A stretch of DNA of 64,000 nucleotides from an uncultured Eubacterium sp. (GTDB lineage Bacteria > Bacillota > Clostridia > Lachnospirales > Lachnospiraceae). The notes beneath the pieces were generated by a model. It saw only the letters and a list, made by a program, of their open reading frames with translations, ran no database searches and was not told where the DNA came from. The position numbers and the translations under genes were made by a program. Shown here in pieces: positions 61,897 to 64,000 of the stretch (the stretch's first letter is position 1; each line of letters opens with the position of its first letter). Location: positions 1 to 64,000 of the forward strand of contig CAMWXD010000009.1 in the NCBI GenBank assembly GCA_947178105.1, written 5' to 3'.

Positions 61897-62124
61897 TTAT
61901 AGCGGAGTCCATTCCGAATCTTCCCAGCGGTTATAAGTATAAGACCACAATCTTTTCCAAATGATTCCATTTTCTGCTTTATATTTATATCCAGTGCGAT
62001 TAATAAAAGGCTGTATGTAATGATTCTTAGTCTGTATATTTGTAAGTCTTGAGTCGGCAAATGTATTTACAGGTGCAGATATCAATAACAAGCAAAGTAA
62101 AGGGATCAACTTTTTCTTTTCCAT
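61897..62124 (-). CDS. Small secreted peptide of BlaRI-like locus
   Basis: 75 aa. Signal peptide MEKKKLIPLLCLLLISAPVNTFADS, then a 50-residue mature part that ends YKYKAENGIIWKRLWSYTYNRWEDSEWTPL, rich in aromatic and charged residues. It overlaps the end of the M56 peptidase gene by 19 bp, so it belongs to the BlaI-M56 operon. It is possibly the target or signal of that system. Confidence 0.7.
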   Translation of the reverse strand: MEKKKLIPLLCLLLISAPVNTFADSRLTNIQTKNHYIQPFINRTGYKYKAENGIIWKRLWSYTYNRWEDSEWTPL

Positions 62125-63272
62125 TTTTGTTTCATCTCCTCCATATCACTATAAATTTGCAGCCATGGCAAACAATTTTTTTTGTTATCGATATGATCCA
62201 GAAAACGTTCTGGATATTCATATAAATCGTAACCATCATCTGTCTCAATATAAAAGAAATTTTGGTCAGTTGATGTATCTACATGCCCATAGTCGGCAGG
62301 TGTCGGTTCACTGTAAGGCTGCAAAACAAAGGTATAGGACAATAAAAAGGTGCACAGGGCAAAAGCAGCGATACCCGGCAGCAATTTTGATTTTGACTGG
62401 TAACGATTTTCCAATATCATCCGAAAACGCTGCTGCAAATCTATGCTGTCTGGATGCTCTAAAAGGCCACAGGTGAAAGCGGACGGCGATTCTTTCTGGT
62501 TTGCGTTCATAAAGACTTTGAGAATCGCATGTAGGTATTTTTGCTGCTGCTTCTGATTCAGCTTTGTACAAACAGTTTGATCGGAATGCATTTCCAGGGC
62601 ATATGCCGTTTCTGAGAATAGATCCCGCAAAATTGGATTCCACCAAAAACAGATACAAATAAGCTCCATGACAAGCTTGACCAGATGGTGTTTTAATTGA
62701 AGGTGAGCAGCTTCATGGATAAAAATGCCAAGCAGTTCTTCATCGTCAAAGCAGATATCCGGCAGGAGGATGACGGGGTGAATCAATCCAGCAGATGCTG
62801 GGGAGGTAATCGAGCTATGTTTGATGATTTTCACATGATTCAGTGGCTTTTGCAGTCCTGCATTTGCAAGCAGATAGTATAAGCGTTCGTCATCAGATGC
62901 AGGAAGCAGGTATAGCACATGCTTTAGGCGCCGGTATTCAAGGATCTGCCGAATGAAAAGAACAGCGGCTCCTGTGAACCATACAGTCGTAAGCAGGAGC
63001 GCTGGAGTCATATGTACAGGCTCACAGGTGAAAAGCGGCTTTCGAAGAAAAAGCTGGAAAGCGGGCATGATCTTTGTAGATTCTAAAGGCCTTGAATATG
63101 GCAATTCCAATGGAAATAAGAGCCTTAGCGCACACAACAGCAGGAGAAAAAGTAATGCATGAATTGAAAAATGCTGCATATATGGCATTCGCTTTCTTAA
63201 TACGGATATGATCTTTGTAAAAACAGTTACCCACAGCACAGAAGTGAACAAAGAAAAAACGGAAATATGCAT
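62106..63272 (-). CDS. M56 (BlaR1/MecR1-type) membrane metallopeptidase
   Basis: 388 aa. Four membrane helices and the cytoplasmic zinc motif FIHEAAHLQLKHH (HExxH type: HEAAH). CFWWNPILRDLF and EMHSDQTVC are conserved in the family. Unlike BlaR1 it has no penicillin-binding sensor domain; the C-terminal extracellular part is only about 60 residues. It should inactivate the BlaI-like repressor on an unknown signal. Confidence 0.9.
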   Translation of the reverse strand: MHISVFSLFTSVLWVTVFTKIISVLRKRMPYMQHFSIHALLFLLLLCALRLLFPLELPYSRPLESTKIMPAFQLFLRKPLFTCEPVHMTPALLLTTVWFTGAAVLFIRQILEYRRLKHVLYLLPASDDERLYYLLANAGLQKPLNHVKIIKHSSITSPASAGLIHPVILLPDICFDDEELLGIFIHEAAHLQLKHHLVKLVMELICICFWWNPILRDLFSETAYALEMHSDQTVCTKLNQKQQQKYLHAILKVFMNANQKESPSAFTCGLLEHPDSIDLQQRFRMILENRYQSKSKLLPGIAAFALCTFLLSYTFVLQPYSEPTPADYGHVDTSTDQNFFYIETDDGYDLYEYPERFLDHIDNKKNCLPWLQIYSDMEEMKQKWKRKS

Positions 63273-63275
63273 GGC

Positions 63276-63686
63276 TTATTCCTCCCTATTTTCATATTCT
63301 TTTAAAAGCATCTGGAGGGATGCTATGATCTCACTGTTTTTTGCGGAAGTGCTTCCTAAAAGGGATGAGATCATGGAATAGCATCCTGGCTGGTTATTCT
63401 GGTAGAACCGATGAAACTGCATGATGGCATATTCATTTGCGGATAAAGTGGGGCGGAAAAGCCTGCCGAATGATTTGCCAAGCCTTGTGATAGAAGCTAC
63501 TTTAATGGCATTTTTCTTTTCCAGGCCGCGCAGGATGTTCTGGATAGAAGATGCGGGCCAATTCCTGTCAGGAATCCTTTCAGCGATCTCAGAGGCACTT
63601 AACGCATCTTCGGTTTGCCATAGTACGTTCATTGCCTGTTCTTCTTTTGGAAGTAAGTAAAAATAACGATTATCTTTTTCTGGCAT
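63276..63686 (-). CDS. BlaI/MecI-family repressor
   Basis: 136 aa. LPKEEQAMNVLWQTEDALSASEIAERIPDRNWPASSIQNILRGLEKKN is the winged helix of BlaI/MecI/CopY repressors. The M56 gene starts 3 bp after its stop. GAAAGGA lies upstream. No beta-lactamase gene is in the window, so the regulated genes are probably this operon itself. Confidence 0.9.
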   Translation of the reverse strand: MPEKDNRYFYLLPKEEQAMNVLWQTEDALSASEIAERIPDRNWPASSIQNILRGLEKKNAIKVASITRLGKSFGRLFRPTLSANEYAIMQFHRFYQNNQPGCYSMISSLLGSTSAKNSEIIASLQMLLKEYENREE

Positions 63687-63757
63687 TATTTGGATTGTCC
63701 TTTCAGATGTTTGGCATTATTATATATGCTTTTGAAAAGCATGTCAAATGAAAGAAA

Positions 63758-63788
63758 CAGAATTCCAGATCAGCCATCTGGAATTCTG
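63758..63788 (-). terminator. Terminator of partial gene at window end
   Basis: Perfect 13-bp stem CAGAATTCCAGAT/ATCTGGAATTCTG with a 5-nt loop; on the reverse strand it is followed by TTTCTTTC. Confidence 0.75.
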
Positions 63789-63833
63789 TAAAGCAATGAA
63801 ATAGCTTCATGTCATGGTTTTTTGCAGAAATTT

Positions 63834-64000
63834 TCAATCTGTTGTGTCGTCTGCATCCGGTTTTTCTGTATCTGGCGCTGGCATATCATCCGGCAGAAAG
63901 CCATTTCTTCTTTTGCGGTTTCTTATAGGTGTTTTTTTGATCAATAAGGCTGCAATCAGGATGGCCACTGCAAGCGGCAGCAAGATTGGCAGGGAGCTGA
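63834..64000 (-). CDS. Partial gene: C-terminal membrane anchor
   Basis: A reverse frame running off the window encodes a helix (LPILLPLAVAILIAALLI), a basic stretch (KKTPIRNRKRRN) and an acidic tail before a TGA at 63834-63836. This is the C-terminal anchor pattern of a surface or signalling membrane protein. Nothing more can be said without the upstream part. Confidence 0.5.
   Translation of the reverse strand, partial: SSLPILLPLAVAILIAALLIKKTPIRNRKRRNGFLPDDMPAPDTEKPDADDTTD

Noticed and set aside
1-64000. CRISPR array, prophage, integrative element or insertion sequence
   Set aside because: No regular spaced repeats, integrase, transposase, structural phage gene or tRNA-adjacent attachment site was found.

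Overview
The window reads as chromosome from a gut-type Firmicute of the class Clostridia, most likely Lachnospiraceae. This rests on strong AGGAGG-type ribosome sites, moderate-to-low GC, many ABC-2 and FtsX-type peptide exporters, AgrD-like peptides, a cytidylate-kinase-like protein, a DUF6718-type small protein, and TreP/TreC and GH127 sugar genes. The genus is not decided by the sequence. I found no rRNA, tRNA, CRISPR array, transposase or integrase. The content is accessory: exporters, signalling, defence and toxin-antitoxin genes, and several visibly broken genes.

Layout. 0.2-2.8 kb: ABC-2 exporter (ATPase plus two permeases). 3.2-8.8 kb: small membrane protein, MarR regulator, heterodimeric ABC exporter and a cytidylate-kinase-like protein; one 13-bp palindrome lies in both promoters. 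8.9-11.1 kb: Septu-like ATPase/HNH defence pair behind an unknown 108-aa gene. 11.1-17 kb: broken M50 and methyltransferase genes, two GNATs, an ArsC/Spx-type protein, a two-component system and a DUF1186/SEC-C protein. 17.1-18.2 kb: HTH-methyltransferase fusion. 18.5-29.1 kb: a complete agr locus in split orientation (agrB reverse; agrA, agrD, agrC forward), followed by a radical-SAM/S8-peptidase/ABC peptide cluster. The agrD and radical-SAM promoters look alike, so this reads as an Agr-controlled peptide locus. Its second radical SAM, protease and exporter genes carry deletion junctions, and the first radical SAM has a start-proximal frameshift.

29-37.7 kb: lipoprotein, a relBE-like pair bracketed by 12-bp inverted repeats and with a gutted toxin, a trehalose PTS operon with three palindromic operators, a JAB-like gene with a small partner, and a large lipoprotein. 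37.8-43.3 kb: GntR-ABC-TCS-ABC antimicrobial-peptide-type island. 43.4-50.1 kb: XRE regulator, MNT/HEPN toxin-antitoxin pair, LytTR two-component system divergent from a BceAB-like exporter.

50.3-64 kb: two related type I toxin/antisense-RNA loci with near-identical antisense promoters, a methyltransferase, an ECF sigma/anti-sigma pair, a folded palindromic element, a DUF3298-like protein, a RelA/SpoT-domain gene overlapping a small DUF6718-like gene (possible toxSAS module) lying between an intact NUDIX-GNAT gene and a scarred 99%-identical partial copy of it, a GH127 arabinofuranosidase, a GNAT, two secreted proteins, and a BlaI/BlaR-like pair with a secreted peptide.

Recurring theme: at least five loci carry internal deletions that join coding pieces, and two genes have a single missing A right after the ATG. 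These may reflect microhomology deletion and slippage, or assembly/sequencing error. They should be checked before functions are assigned.
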